The notes under the pieces: generated by a model
What the model saw: only the letters and a program-made list of their open reading frames with translations
Database searches by the model: none
Told to the model about the DNA's origin: nothing
DNA from: Pelobates cultripes
Taxonomy: Eukaryota; Chordata; Amphibia; Anura; Pelobatidae
Direction: 5' to 3'
DNA length: 64,000 nucleotides
Assembly: GCA_933207985.1 (NCBI GenBank)
Contig: OW240913.1
Coordinates: 276,216,000 to 276,279,999, forward strand
Program-made: the position numbers and the translations under genes
In this document: piece by piece, positions 43,170 through 54,735 of the stretch
How the letters are laid out: each line of letters begins with the position of its first letter
Numbering within the stretch: position 1 is the first letter of the stretch

Positions 43170-44286
43170 GGGGAAGACTGCTGACCTGACAGTTGTACAG
43201 AAAACCATAATTGACACCCTCCATAAGGATGGAAAGCCTCAAAAGGTAATTGCAAAGGAAGCTGGATGTTCCTAAAGTACATTAATAGAAAGTTAATGCA
43301 ACTATTGCATCTCATTTGGAAACCAAGGACCCAGAGTCTGGAGGAAGTATGGAGAGGCACACACTGCAAGATGCTTGAAGTCCAGTATGAAGTTTCCACA
43401 ATCTGTGTTGATTTGGGGAGCCATGTCATCTGCTGGTGTTGCTCCACTGTGCTTCATTAAGTCCAGGGTCAACACAGCCGTCTACCAGGAGATTTTGGAG
43501 CACTTCATGCTTCCTTCCCCAGACGAGCTTTATGGGGATGCTGACTTCATTTTCCAGCAGGAAAGCACCAAGATTACTGTGCTTCATTGGCCAGCAAACT
43601 TGCTGACCTGAACCCCATAGAGAATCTATGGGGCATTGTCAAGAGAAAGATGAGAGACATGAGACTGAACAATGCAGAAGAGCTGAAGGCCGCTATTGAA
43701 TCATCCTAGAGAGGGTTCAGAGAAGGGCTACTAAACTGGTTCATGGATTGCAGGATAAAACTTACCAGGAAAGGTTAAAGGATCCTAACATGTATAGCTT
43801 GGAGGAAAGACGAGACAGGGGGATATGATAGAAACATTTAAATACATAAAGGGAATCAACACAGTAAAGGAGGAGACTATATTTAAAAGAAGAAAAACTA
43901 CCACAACAAGAGGACATAGTCTTAAATTAGAGGGACAAAGGTTTAAAAATAATATCAGGAAGTATTACTTTACTGAGAGGGTAGTGGATGCATGGAATAG
44001 GCTTCCAGTTGAAGTGGTAGAGGTTAACACAGTAAAGGAGTTTAAGCATGCGTGGGATAGGCATAAGGCTATCCTAACTATAAGATAAGGCCAGGGACTA
44101 ATGAAAGTATTTAGAAAATTGGGCAGACTAGATGGGCCGAATAGTTCTTATCTGCCGTCACATTCTATGTTTCTATGTATCTATCCTGGTCTTCCATAAC
44201 ACCTCAGCAGTGCCACAGGCTGATAGCTTCCATGCCACGCCGCATTGAGGCAGTAATTGCTGCAAAAGGGGCCCAAACTAAGTACT
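43170..44286 (+). pseudogene. Tc1-family transposase pseudogene, deleted and interrupted
   Basis: Begins with GKTADLTVVQKTIIDTLHKD near 43,172. A deletion near 43,280 removes most of the linker and first catalytic region and joins to the FGNQ-like stretch. The middle part SVLIWGAMSSAGVAPLCFIK and YQEILEHFMLPSPDELYGDA is in one frame. A second deletion after FIFQQ (43,562) removes the DNAPAH-like motif with the second catalytic Asp. After LNPIENLWGIVKRKMRDM the LINE interrupts at 43,707, and the C-terminus resumes at 44,188. Inactive. Confidence 0.9.
43708..44187 (+). mobile_element. CR1/L2-type LINE 3' fragment inserted in Tc1
   Basis: The + frames encode the ORF2 C-terminus: [19 protein letters not shown], then [12 protein letters not shown] and YYFTERVVDAWNRLPVEVVE. 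The 3' UTR GATGGGCCGAATAGTTCTTA and the TTCTATGTTTCTATG tail follow. ATCCT occurs at 43,703-43,707 and again at 44,183-44,187, consistent with a 5-bp target duplication. It is strongly 5'-truncated, as is usual for this clade. Confidence 0.88.
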
Positions 44287-44565
44287 GAGTCCAAATGCAT
44301 GTTTATACTTTTCAGAGGTCCGATATTGTTCTATGTACACTCCTTGTTTTATTGATTGCATGTAATATTCTAATTTACTGAGATTGTGGAGTTGGGGTTT
44401 TCATGAGCTATAAGCTATAATCATGGCACTTATGACAAATCACGGCTTGAACTATCTTGCTTTGCATGTAATGTGTCTATCTCATATATTAGTTTCCCCT
44501 TTTACATTGCATCACTGAAATAAATTAACTTTTGCACGATATTCTAATTCTTTGAGTATCCCCTG

Positions 44566-44868
44566 TACACTTTCATTCTGCCAACTACATTCATCTGCTG
44601 GTAAATAGATGCAACACTGACTTCAAAATGGCAGCAAACTCTGGTATTTGGATACCCTAACAATCCAAAGAAAAGAAAGAAAACAGGTTGTGCCAAATAA
44701 CTAGGCAGTACTGGTATTGCTAAGAAATACAGTTGTATGCAAATAGTAGTAACTGGAATTTATAATTACAAAGGATGTTCTTGTAAAATAATAAGAAAGT
44801 CAAACAAGGAGCTGTCTGTTGGCTGGATTGTATCTGCTTCTGACAATATAATCCTTGTCATAGGATAT
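44566..44868. other. Flank between Tc1 and the composite element
   Basis: No gene recognised. It ends with CATAGGATAT (44,859-44,868), which recurs at 50,475-50,484. Confidence 0.4.
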
Positions 44869-45014
44869 TAGGTGAAGAATCACAACAGGGTCTTTATAGG
44901 GACACTGGTAAGTCTAACGTTATCTTCACAGCATACGCATCTCACATGAAATACACAAAAAGGGGATCCAATAGTGCAACTCAATAGAACAAACCCAGTG
45001 TGTTTAAATTTGAT

Positions 45015-45530
45015 TTATTTTTTTAAATAAAAATTTTTTACCAAACAAATAATAAAAGATCTACAAATAGGTGCATAATGTGGAGAAAACAAATTAATTA
45101 TGTGACGAAAGTGACCTCGCCACTGGTTTTTGGAGGAGACTACTTGCCAGCCTTTTACCATGTTACTATGGCCCCTGCAATAGACCTGGCTAAAATACTT
45201 CAAACAGGCCCTGTTTGTGCAATTGGGACTATATGTTTTGTTTACCGAACAAGTGCATGAAAAGAGACCACCCTGAAGCTTGTTAACACCTATTAACAAT
45301 TTGGAACGTTTCTCACTGCAGTGTTCTATATGTTCGTCTAGGTGGCCGCGATTCCTTTGAACAACCACGAGGTGGCAGCCATCTTGCTTGATGTACGCAG
45401 GCTGCAGTGTTTGGGCATGATGCTCATGGAACTGAAATCGGATACAGGAACTCCCGAACACCGCTGGACTTCCATCATCGCCTGCATTTGTTTCTATTCC
45501 GCTTAGAAGGGCACTGTTTGGTGGGATCAT
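45015..45530 (-). repeat. Dispersed repeat homologous to 22,181-22,570
   Basis: The minus strand carries an open frame of about 170 codons, but its DNA aligns with the non-coding repeat at 22.2 kb (GGTGTTCGG, AAGATGGCTGCC, GAACACTGCAG, TTGTTCGGTAAACAAAA). The frame is not conserved there, and no protein family was recognised. Class unknown. Confidence 0.5.
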
Positions 45531-45902
45531 TCATCTAGATGAAAGGAAAAAGCTCCAGGGTAAGACTATTGACTCTGTTCAGGAAGTTTGTTCGTTTGCA
45601 AACTACCAAACTAGACTGGCCGCAAACCCTGAATCTCTGGAACTGTTTTATGCATGAAACCATGCATGCATGCAGTCAAAAATAGACTTCCAGGGATTTC
45701 CTGAATCCTTGCTGTGATCTGGGTGATTTTTAGATATGTTGTTCACCCAGATCATGGCTATCAGGGGATGTTTATGGGGATATGTTGTGTTTTGGGGTAC
45801 TTATGGGACCTGTGTTTTTTGTGTATGTGTTTTTTCTGCCTGGAGATAATTGAGTTACATACAGTACTTTACTCAATTATCTCACAGGCAGAGGGGAGGG
45901 AT

Positions 45903-46357
45903 TGTATGTTTGTTATAGGAGTGTCATACATTTAATTACTGTTCTGATTGGTTTGTAAGCTCTGTGTCCCTGTCCCCAACAAGGTCCATGTGGGCGTATC
46001 CCTTGCTTGGGGACTTGCATAAAAGGCCAGTGTGGCTACAATTAAACCAGGCTTAATTCACCCTCAATCTAGAGTTTTGTCTCTTATTGTAGGAAACTGC
46101 TATACAGCTATCACTATAAGCTCTTGTAAGAGCTCTTCCTGCTACACTCTCTTGGAGGAGAGGTTCACCTACTGGAAGCTGGATCCTAGTCTTGGGTCCA
46201 GGGTGGGTGGAGGAAGGGGAGACCCCAACCAAGCTGCGGCGGTTCGTGGGGGTCTATGGTGCTTACGGTATCCGGTGCGGTGCTTATAGTCCTCAGCACC
46301 AGCTAGGAAGCAGTCCTTGGTGGAGGTACCCAGCCAGTGTACAGGAAGCTCCATTAC
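45903..46357 (+). mobile_element. Probable LTR of an endogenous retrovirus-like element
   Basis: A polypurine tract GAGGGGAGGGA (45,891-45,901) is followed by TGTATGTTTG, a CATAAAAGGC TATA-like box (46,018), an ATTAAA signal (46,041) and GTTTTGTCTCTTATTG, the order expected for a polypurine tract plus 3' LTR. The 3' edge is uncertain. Upstream, 45,836-45,893 forms a hairpin (CTGCCTGGAGATAATTGAGT and its complement). No coding region of the element remains. Confidence 0.45.
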
Positions 46358-46479
46358 AAATTATAAGATTAATACACCATAGGTGGTATCCCCTAAACCA
46401 CTTCTACAAAATACAACAATATACATACACAAGGCAGAGCTTCTTAAGTAGGAGTTCAGTGTAAATCTGTAATAGTATA

Positions 46480-47300
46480 AAAATGCAAAACAATAGTGCA
46501 ATATTGTTGAAACAAATTAAATTTAATATATGAACATTAGGAGTATCACTCACAAGTCAAGAGCCATTGATCACATATGACTCAAATGGTAAAAGCCTGT
46601 GGACACTTTTAAGATGTCTAATTCCTTTTTTCTGGTTCTCTTTTCTGGAGCTGTTACTGCTTGACCCTCAGTATAGTCAGTATTTCACAAAATGCAAGAT
46701 CCCAGAAGTGCATTCACAGGATACCAGAGATATATTCCAAAAAGGTGCTTTATTCATAAAGTTATAAAAATAAAGAAATAATACATTAAAAACAATTATA
46801 GATACCAGGTATAATGTCCTCTGGTTGGCTAAGTAGTCCAGTGAGGGTCCAAAATGCGTTTTGACCTTTCAAATGGGCTTCCTCAGTTGGTTGTATTCGT
46901 CTTCTCTATCCTCCTCTCTTTAAATCTCCCGCTCGTTGTTTCCTTCCGGTTTCATGTTTTCGGTCCGTGGAACACAACGTGCGTTCCAGCATCTTACGTC
47001 AATGCGCGTCTACTTCTGGTTCGGCTTTTTTCTTCATGCTTGAACCGCATATGCATTCCAGCATGTTTTATCAATGCCTGGGGAGAAGTTTGTTAACCGG
47101 GGAAGATGAACAATGTCCTTTGTTGTTACCATTCAATATATTCAATTTTAATTGGTCCCGCTTTTTATTTAATTATATCCTTAATTATTTTATCATTTTT
47201 GGAGAATACCTGCTGACACCACTGCATTTTATCTACAGTACTTACATATTCCAGGTGGGGATTGTACCACCCACACTGATTCCGATGAACATTATTTTCC
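46480..47300 (-). mobile_element. Penelope-type promoter-like flank, inverted
   Basis: On the minus strand the order is a CpG-bearing block near 47,030-46,950, then ACTGAGGAAGCCCATTTG and CAAAACGCATTTTGGACCC (46,886-46,850), then AATAAAGCACC (46,757). The far end, GGTGGGGATTGTACCACCCA at 47,252, matches GGTGGGGATCATACCACCCA in the 10.6-kb foldback (11,383-11,402). This ties the two to one family. Confidence 0.55.
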
Positions 47301-47304
47301 TTAT

Positions 47305-50135
47305 TTCTTTTTTTTTCTTTTTTTGACCATCTTTATTTTAGGTTTTTCATTTTTCAGTACTAAACAGAGGGTAATCAAGCAAAAGCAGTACACATCATTG
47401 TTTCATTAAGGATAAGTATCAACTTAGAACATGCATAGTGAACGAACTTGTAACAGGCAGTTCTATAAGCCACTAATGTTCCAGTCATTGAACGTGTTGC
47501 AGCACGTTACTTCATCTTACTGTGGACCTTTTTCCCAGCTATCCCCACTTCCTCCCCCTCCCAGCAAGCCCTAACTCCATTTTTTATGGGGTAGCTTTGT
47601 ACCTCGCCTATTGTCACTTGCAGCAATCAAAACAATGTTATATTCATATGGTCATGTATCTAACATAGAGTATATAGCATACATGTTCGTTGGCTCAGAT
47701 TTAGTTTTGTGCGTTTACTGATGTGTGTGTGGGTCTGTGGCTTTTGCTGTCTGAGGTCGTATATTTGTGGCTGCAGTGTACACCGTGCATCGCTGATAGA
47801 GTCTTGGTCTTTACCTAGCGCATGGGGCTTGCTTGGTAAAAGTAAAGTTTAACAAGAACCTGAACCTCCTGTTCCCATCTCCCCCAGTCCAGAGAAGAAG
47901 CACAGGTGAGGGGGAGAGATGAAGGAGATACAAAAAAAGTGGGGTTCAGGTCAAGTGCACTGTGTGTTTGGATACAAAGTCTAACCATGGGGCATCGTTC
48001 TGTTACCCTGCAGAGTGAGGCAGTGAGTGTCTCCATTCCATGCAGGTCTTCTACCTTGCCCATCTAATTTTGTAAAGTGGGGACATCGGTTTTATGCCAC
48101 CTGGTCAGAATGAGGGCTTTTGCTGTGTTTAAGGCGTCTAGTGAGCAAATGTTTGTAGGTGGATAAAGGAAGTTTTGTGTGGTGTAGGAGCATAGGCAGA
48201 GGTTGCTTTTGCAGATCCGTGTCTAAGATCTCTTCAATCGTCTATGTATTTTTTGCCAGAAAGGCTGGATTTTTAGGCATGACCACCATATGTGCATGTC
48301 AGTTCTTACATCGGTCTCACATCTACAGCATGTATCAGTAGTGTTCATGCGGTGGAGACGTGTGGGGGTTCTGTACCAGCAGGTCATACTTTTGTAGTTC
48401 AGCTCTTGTAATTTCGTACCTATCTTACCTTAGTGTGCCAGTGTGTAGATTTTTTTTCCCCATTGTTTTTCAGTTACTGTTGTGTCGGCGCGGTGTTCCC
48501 AGCGTGCCATATATTTCGGTGAAGCCCTCTGAGTGGAGGTAAGAAGCATTGAGTATATGAGTGTGATTACTCTTAGGAGACGCTCTCTGTCTGAGTGTTT
48601 TCCTGTGAGAATTGAGTAATAGTTCCGAATCTGATGGTATCGGAATCTTTGTAGGCCCTGTGACTTCACCCTCTGGTAGGAGTTCTTGGAGTTGTTTGAT
48701 GCACCATTGTCTCAGATATATGGAGTCTGTATCTCTGAAACCTGCCAGATCCCCTGTTGTGAGGCCACGTCTGGATTGTGTGTGAGTGAGATTAAGGGGG
48801 AGTGCAGCATTGTCAGGTGGTGTGTTATCCTTGTGGATGTCCAGACCTATAGGGTTGCACTGATGTATGGGTGGTCTTTCAGTCTTTTGTCGCCCAAAGG
48901 GCTCATGACCCACACTCGCGCTGGTAGTCTTCCCCCAGTGAGCTCGTGGTGTGCCAGTGTATGAGCCTCAGGAGGTGGGTCACTTGATAGTACATTAGTA
49001 AGGATGGTAGTCCCACTCCTCCTAGGTGTTTTGGCAGGGTTAGTTGGGCTCTGCTAACTCTAGGGGCACCTGACTTTAAGACAAACTTCGTTAGGGCTGA
49101 TTGAGTGGAAGAAGGCCCTCGGTATCGCTATTGGTATGGTCTGGAAGAGATATATGAGTCGCGGTAGCAGGTTCAGTTTCAGGGTGTTGATTCTTCTGAA
49201 CCATGAAATGCAGAGTTTATCCCACTTGTTCATGTTGGAGCATAACATTTGGAGGATTGGTAAGAAGTTGTCATGGTATAGTTTTGACTGGTCTTTGGAG
49301 AGCCATATACCAAGATACTTAATTTGTGCTTCACACCATTTAAAGATGAGCTGGGTGCTCAAGTGTGACGCTTCTGTGACCATAAGGGTGACTGGGAATG
49401 CTTCTGACTTGTCCATGTTGAGTTTTAAGTTAGCCAGTCAACCCTATCAATGAAACCTAGAGAGGAGGTTCGGCAATGACACGGCAGGTGTCTCCAGAAA
49501 GAAGAGTAGGTCATCTGCATTTCATCAGCAACCTTGTTCTCTCTTTTGCCATAGGTGAACCCTGTAATGTCCCCATCCCACCTCCAGAAATGGTTCACAA
49601 GAGAGGGCAAAAAGGAGAGGGGACAGGGGACAGCCTTGCCAAGTGCCATTCTTTATGTGAAGGCGTGGAGACAGGGCATCATTGATACATAGTCTAGCGC
49701 TCAAGGTTGGTGTAAAGGGAGGATATCCATATGAGCAGGTGCGGTCCGAAGCCCATCACGAAGAGTCTCAAGCATAAACTGCCAGTCCACCCGGTCAAAT
49801 TCCTTCTCAGCATCGGTAGAGAGGAGAAGGTCTTGTCTGCCGGTATTCTGGGCCACATGAATCACACTGAGGACTCTTATAGTGTTGTCCTTCGCCTCTC
49901 TACTTTTGTTTTTGAAACATCCTGGCCAGTACACGGCCGCATTTGTTTGAGTAATCTTAGAAATGTCTCCGTGATTTGCGGATAGTGTGTAGCAGTCCTT
50001 GAGATAGGATCTGGCGAAGGTTCTGTCTGTTTTCTAGCAGGTCTTTTCGTAGGATAGGGTGTCTTTGTGTAGGCTTTCCAGAGCCACCTGCCGGGCCAGC
50101 TCCACCATTATGCATTGCTGATTTTTTTTTACACT
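47305..50135 (-). pseudogene. L1/Tx1-like LINE, 5'-truncated, ORF2 RT to tail
   Basis: The poly(A) end appears as T-runs at 47,307-47,325. Minus-strand translations in order: LLLSTDAEKEFDRVDWQFML (49,800), the first RT catalytic motif; a frame-broken palm region (49,425-49,649); FKWCEAQIKYLGIWLSKD and WFRRINTLKLNLLPRLIYLF (49,060-49,340); and QWCIKQLQELLPEGEVTG (48,650). These blocks are typical of L1 ORF2, but frames shift at least three times and the endonuclease is absent. It is nested inside the composite 44.9-50.5 kb element. Confidence 0.85.
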
Positions 50136-50474
50136 GTGTGCAGATGCGGATAAAGTGACCTCTTCCAATGTCAGTGGGTTCATCTCTGGTGTCTCCTTAT
50201 TTCTGTTTTACTATATACCCATTGGAAATCATGGAGAAACATCCTTTACAAGCTATATCCCTGTGTGGGAATTATAGCTCTTTAAGCTCTTACTAAAAGC
50301 TGAATTGGAAGCTCTTTGTTTGTGAGTACATTTTATTCTCGTTTTATATACACACCGGGTTTGTTCTATTAAGTTGCACTATTGGATCCCCTTTTTATGT
50401 ATTCCATGTGAGATGCGTATGCTGTGAAGAAAATGTAAGACTTATCAGTGTCCAGCTACTACTATATGCACAAA

Positions 50475-51999
50475 CATAGGATATACACTATGCCAAATAC
50501 TCCCAGTTATTCACATTAATACATACTTTGCACATGCATGACTACTACATTCACCTACCTACATACACAAAATTAAATCTACCAACACACATAAAGATAC
50601 TCTGCTAACTACTAACATCATCAAAATCACTCATAATGCACTCACATACTCTAACACCCACTCACATATACAATGAAACATTCTGACACCCAAGTACGGA
50701 AACCTTAGCAGACATAATCTCATTATCATTTAATAAGAAAAGTATAGACAGCTTGCAGACTTGGAAAGGAGTCATCCATTCTGCTTTAGGTTCAAGTCTC
50801 ATTTATGTTTGGGACCTGGCGACACTCCTACATAAAACACAGGTAGAATTATGTAAAGTAAAAATAACATTATGCTTTTCTATTAAACAATTGATACAAT
50901 TTAAAGATATTTTTTTTAATTTATTAGCAGAACATATTTTGTTATAAAAATAGTTTGTTCTATGTGTTGATAAATGCACACGGGCATTTCAATGTACACA
51001 TTTTAATGTTAATAAAGAAAAACAATAAAACGCACACAAAAAATCACTGCCTAACACAAGAAAGATACCACATGCTGTGTACAAAAATATTTGAAACTCC
51101 ACTTTTATTAAAAAACTACTTTTATAATTATTGATTTGTTTACTCCTTACTTTGAACCTGAAATAATTACAGGGATATAGACTTGAACATATTGTAAGTA
51201 AAATCAAGTGGGATCAAGTTATACTGTGTTTTCATGTTTTCTCAACAGGATACTGTATCTTAAAGCAGTATGGATGCCTCTGGATATGACAAAACCAGCA
51301 GGAGCAGAGAAGCAGAAATTTAACTTATTTTCAGCAAAATATACAATGGTCCGGCAGAACATTTGACTTAGTGCTGTCTGCAGAATTATGCTTGGACTGT
51401 ACTGGAACAGCAGGAAAATAGGAGTTGATCGATGCTGGTTGCTGTTTCCTTTGTTTCTGTTTTTCCTTATTTTGTCTTTTAGCCTGTGAATCTGGAGACA
51501 CCTCCTGTTGTTTGTTGACCCACTAGCTTTAACAGACAATTATTTTATATGACCTAGAATTTTAACAATGTGCCTTCCGAAATTCCAATATCTATTATTT
51601 GTTCCATGGAATTTTATTTATTTCAGGAATCCAAGTATACTTAATATAAATTAATAAGTCAAATTGGAGGTGTATTAATATTTCATTATTTCATCATTTT
51701 CAGATGGTTGATAGACATAAATATAAATATTTAACATAAGAATCAATGTACTCAGTAAATATTTTTATATGAATTATGGGCATTCTGTTCTTCATATCAC
51801 ATACAATTGTTGTCCATTTTTTTACACTACTGATGTAGAATATGATATGTAAAATGCTCTTATATGAACTTGAATATATTGCTATTACCCTTTTCAAATA
51901 ATATTCAACACTGGTACAGCCTAAAAAACAATTAATGGAATAAAACTAGCATTGTGAAATATACTCACATCCCAACTATCATTTTTGATAAGTAGCGAG
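50475..51999. other. CA-rich start then AT-rich DNA, no gene recognised
   Basis: 50,475-50,680 is CA/ACTC-rich, like 26.7 and 42.8 kb. A GGTTCAAGTCTC near 50,789 resembles a tRNA B box, but no tRNA fold is present. Frames on the minus strand near 51.2-51.5 kb show no known domain. Confidence 0.4.
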
Positions 52000-52132
52000 A
52001 AGCTTGTTTGAGCAAGGTCCCCATCAACTAATTGTTCATGTAACATTTTGTAATTGTCTAATTTATTGTTAAGTGCTTTGGAATAAGTTGACCCTATATA
52101 AGTGTCAATAATAGTAATAATAATAATACATA
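52000..52132 (+). mobile_element. LINE/SINE 3' tail ending (AATA)n
   Basis: GCTTGTTTGAGCAAGGTCC ... TTGTAATTGTCTAATTTATT ... AGTGCTTTGGAATAAGTTG then AATAATAATAATA. A second copy lies at 59,582-59,735. The tail resembles the shared 3' end of L2-type LINEs and their SINEs in vertebrates. Confidence 0.6.
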
Positions 52133-52995
52133 TTAAAGGAATGCTTCAAGTGCCATAAACCTTACAGGGTGCTGTAATGGATATAGTGCAAGGAGGGCCC
52201 TGTTACCCCTTCCATTATACCAATTTACTAATGGTTTCACAACTTACCCGTGGTCAACTGGGTGCCAGTCTCAGCATACCACAAAAACCAATAGCTTTCT
52301 GCTTTGAGGTAAGTTTAGCGGTGCAGAGTGTAGAATTAGCTCAGTAGACCTATGAAGACCCTAGTAGGAGTTTCTGGCTTTTAATGTATTAAGTGAGTAG
52401 CACCCTGGTGGATATGAGGTAAGGAATCAAAGTGGCATGGTGTAATACCCCAACATGCAGAGTTTAGGATAGCAAGAGACAAGACTAGGATATAACGTAT
52501 TACCAGGCCTCAGAATGGCCAGACTAAATGTCAGACAGAGATAAAGTGTAATCAGAGAAGAGCCGAGGTCAGGGTAACAGAGAGACAGCGAAAACGATAA
52601 TTAACCAGGGTTAGGTACACGGTAATCTGTCAGAGGGGCAAACAAGACAGGAAAGGGTTAAAGATAAACTCAGAGTCAGGAACAAAGCCATGGTCAATAC
52701 CAGAACAAACACAAGAGATCAAGGAACACACTAAAGGGTACTGAAACAGAAACCACAATAGGGCAAAGTGGATAGGGCTAGAGAAGTTTAAATATCCTTT
52801 AACTAACTGTGACTTCTAGTGCCCCTTTAAGAGCGCGCTCAAGCTGAGGACCCCGGTCGGCCCCCTGATAATGTAAGTACCGCCACACAAAGCTTATTGG
52901 TTTCACTACCTACATTGGGGTGCTTTAGGACACTAATAATACCATAACTGCTTCAGCATGCTATAGTAGTTATGGTGCTTGAGGTGTTCCTTTAT
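52133..52995. mobile_element. TTAAAGGAATGCTTCAAG MITE with an internal insertion
   Basis: The left end TTAAAGGAATGCTTCAAGTG CC is mirrored by GGTGCTTGAGGTGTTCCTTTA at the right, where TTAA has decayed to TTAT. 52,440-52,850 (GGCCTCAGAATGGCCAGAC ..., rich in CAGG/GGTCA words) looks like a different repeat inserted within it, but its edges were not found. Confidence 0.65.
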
Positions 52996-54060
52996 CACAT
53001 TTCTCTTATTTGTTTCTAGTTGCAGAATATTTGCCCTAAAAGGTATACAGTCTATCATGACAGTTTTTACATATTACAAATTGTAAATAAGTAAGGACTT
53101 AAGCTCACAAAAAAAGACTATTATTCTGGTAAACCTAATGTTTAGCCCATATTAATGTAAAAAAATAAAAATTTTACAATGATACTGACAGTGCCTGGGT
53201 GATTTAGGAAGTAATGATGGGAATAATCATTGAAATGTCAGGTCTGAACTATTTCTGGCCACAATTCATTTTGACATCACCACTATATTAGACATAATCT
53301 TGAACACATCTTCACTCTAGCAACATAGTTTAAGAATGTATTTTTCCTGAAAATTGCCATGTCAGATATAGCACAGAAATGACAAAATCATAAAATATAA
53401 CAAGTGAAATTGTAAAACAAAAATTGTACAGTTTGATATTGATACAAATATGTACAACTGTAACTGTATAATATATGGAGTAAATGCCATTATTTGGAAA
53501 TGTCACGTAAATGCTCCAGGGCTTCCCAACAGTGTTCCATAATTTCTTGACAACAAATACATCACATGCATGTGGCCCTCTCTAGTAAAATCAATAAAAT
53601 CAGTTATAAATACCGGGATCATTTTAGTATTCTGGTTTATTTATTTTTATTATTATAAGTGTAGTAGTTTTTCTGTTACTACGTTAATCTTTGGATACCC
53701 ACAATATCCTTGCATTTCTTTTTTTCCATGAGTAGGTTATATGATTAGTGATTACTGGGATTTCACCAGGAATTAGCTAGATACAAAGTTACTGACTATC
53801 AAGGAAGTGGAGAAGGACAGACTTTATTGGAGAAACCTCACAGAATAAACTGCAGTGAAATTCACACTGCAGTTTACTACCCGTGTTTAAGATTTATCAA
53901 CAGTTATACGACTGATATACCTAACTTTTTTTTTGTCAGTGTTTTTATAAATGCCTTTTTTATGATGAGCACTATGTTCTGCTGATTCTGTCTCTAAAGA
54001 CTCCACAGCCTTTGTTTGGAGCATTCCACATTGAAATATCACAATATTTAAAAAGGTGTT
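52996..54060. other. AT-rich DNA, no gene recognised
   Basis: A short perfect stem AAACTGCAGTG...CACTGCAGTTT at 53,851-53,877 is the only structure noticed. Confidence 0.35.
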
Positions 54061-54340
54061 TGGACTCTTCAATCAAATACAATTACATATTTACACAGCT
54101 GAAAAGTGACTTGCATCCATCAAGTTCAGCCTTTCTCACATATTTTTTTGATGTTGATCCAAAAGAAGGCAAAAAACCCAGTCTGAAGCACTTCCAATTT
54201 TGCAACAAACTAGGAAACAATTCCTTCTTGACCCCAAAATGGCAGCCAGATATCTCCTTGGATCAAGCAGCTATTACCCCACAAATTAGAAAGTATATCC
54301 CTGTATGTTATGTTTTTACAAGTAGTTATCCAATTGCTGT

Positions 54341-54668
54341 TTAACCCCTTAAGGACCACGGACGGTTCAGGACCGTCTGAGGCATTTTTGCCTTGCCGAC
54401 CGCTGACAGTCCTGAACCATCCTAACGGTCTTAGTTCCTTACCCTATCGCCGTCATTCCCCGGCGATGATCAGTGGTGCTCCCGGTGTGGGGAGACTGCC
54501 TGCAGCCCAGACAGTCTCCCCATGGCGGATTAGGACCCCAGGGGCCAAGTGATCGCTCAACACAGCGATCACATGGTCACAATAGGTGTCCATGTGTCTT
54601 CCTACAGGGGGACTGCCTGTGCTGACCGGCAGTCTTCCTGCAACTGTAAAATCAAGTTAATGTTTATT

Positions 54669-54735
<67 letters not shown>

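Larger units (their letters stand above)
42841..44565 (+). mobile_element. Tc1-like transposon, both termini intact, split by a LINE
   Basis: Termini CAGGTGATACTCGAAAAATT and TTTGAGTATCCCCTG are each flanked by TA. The copy is the same family as 20,112-21,599. A CR1/L2 fragment sits at 43,708-44,182 within the transposase, so the transposon is older than that LINE insertion. Removing it leaves about 1.25 kb, shortened by two internal deletions. Confidence 0.93.
44869..50474. mobile_element. Composite element with ~110-bp terminal inverted repeats
   Basis: 44,900-45,000 (GGACACTGGTAAGTCTAACG ...) is repeated in inverted form at 50,350-50,453, including GGGGATCCAATAGTGCAAC. CATAGGATAT at 44,859-44,868 and 50,475-50,484 could be a 10-bp target duplication lying 20-30 bp outside the repeats. 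The interior is other repeats: an unknown repeat, an LTR, a Penelope-type flank and an L1. The layout resembles the foldbacks at 10.6 and 62.0 kb opened up by later insertions. An alternative is two independent inverted copies. Confidence 0.55.

Noticed and set aside
44897..44905. CACTG-type ends of an EnSpm/CMC transposon for the 44.9-50.5 kb composite
   Set aside because: The inverted similarity extends outside CACTG and no 3-bp duplication is present.
45015..45530. 171-codon minus-strand open frame as a gene
   Set aside because: The DNA is homologous to a repeat at 22.2 kb where the frame is not kept; no protein family recognised.
50780..50800. tRNA gene (GGTTCAAGTCTC resembles a B box)
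   Set aside because: No A box at the right distance and no cloverleaf could be drawn.
54012..54344. 110-codon open frame as an exon
   Set aside because: It overlaps the antisense 3' part of a CR1/L2 LINE and ends in the TTAA insertion.
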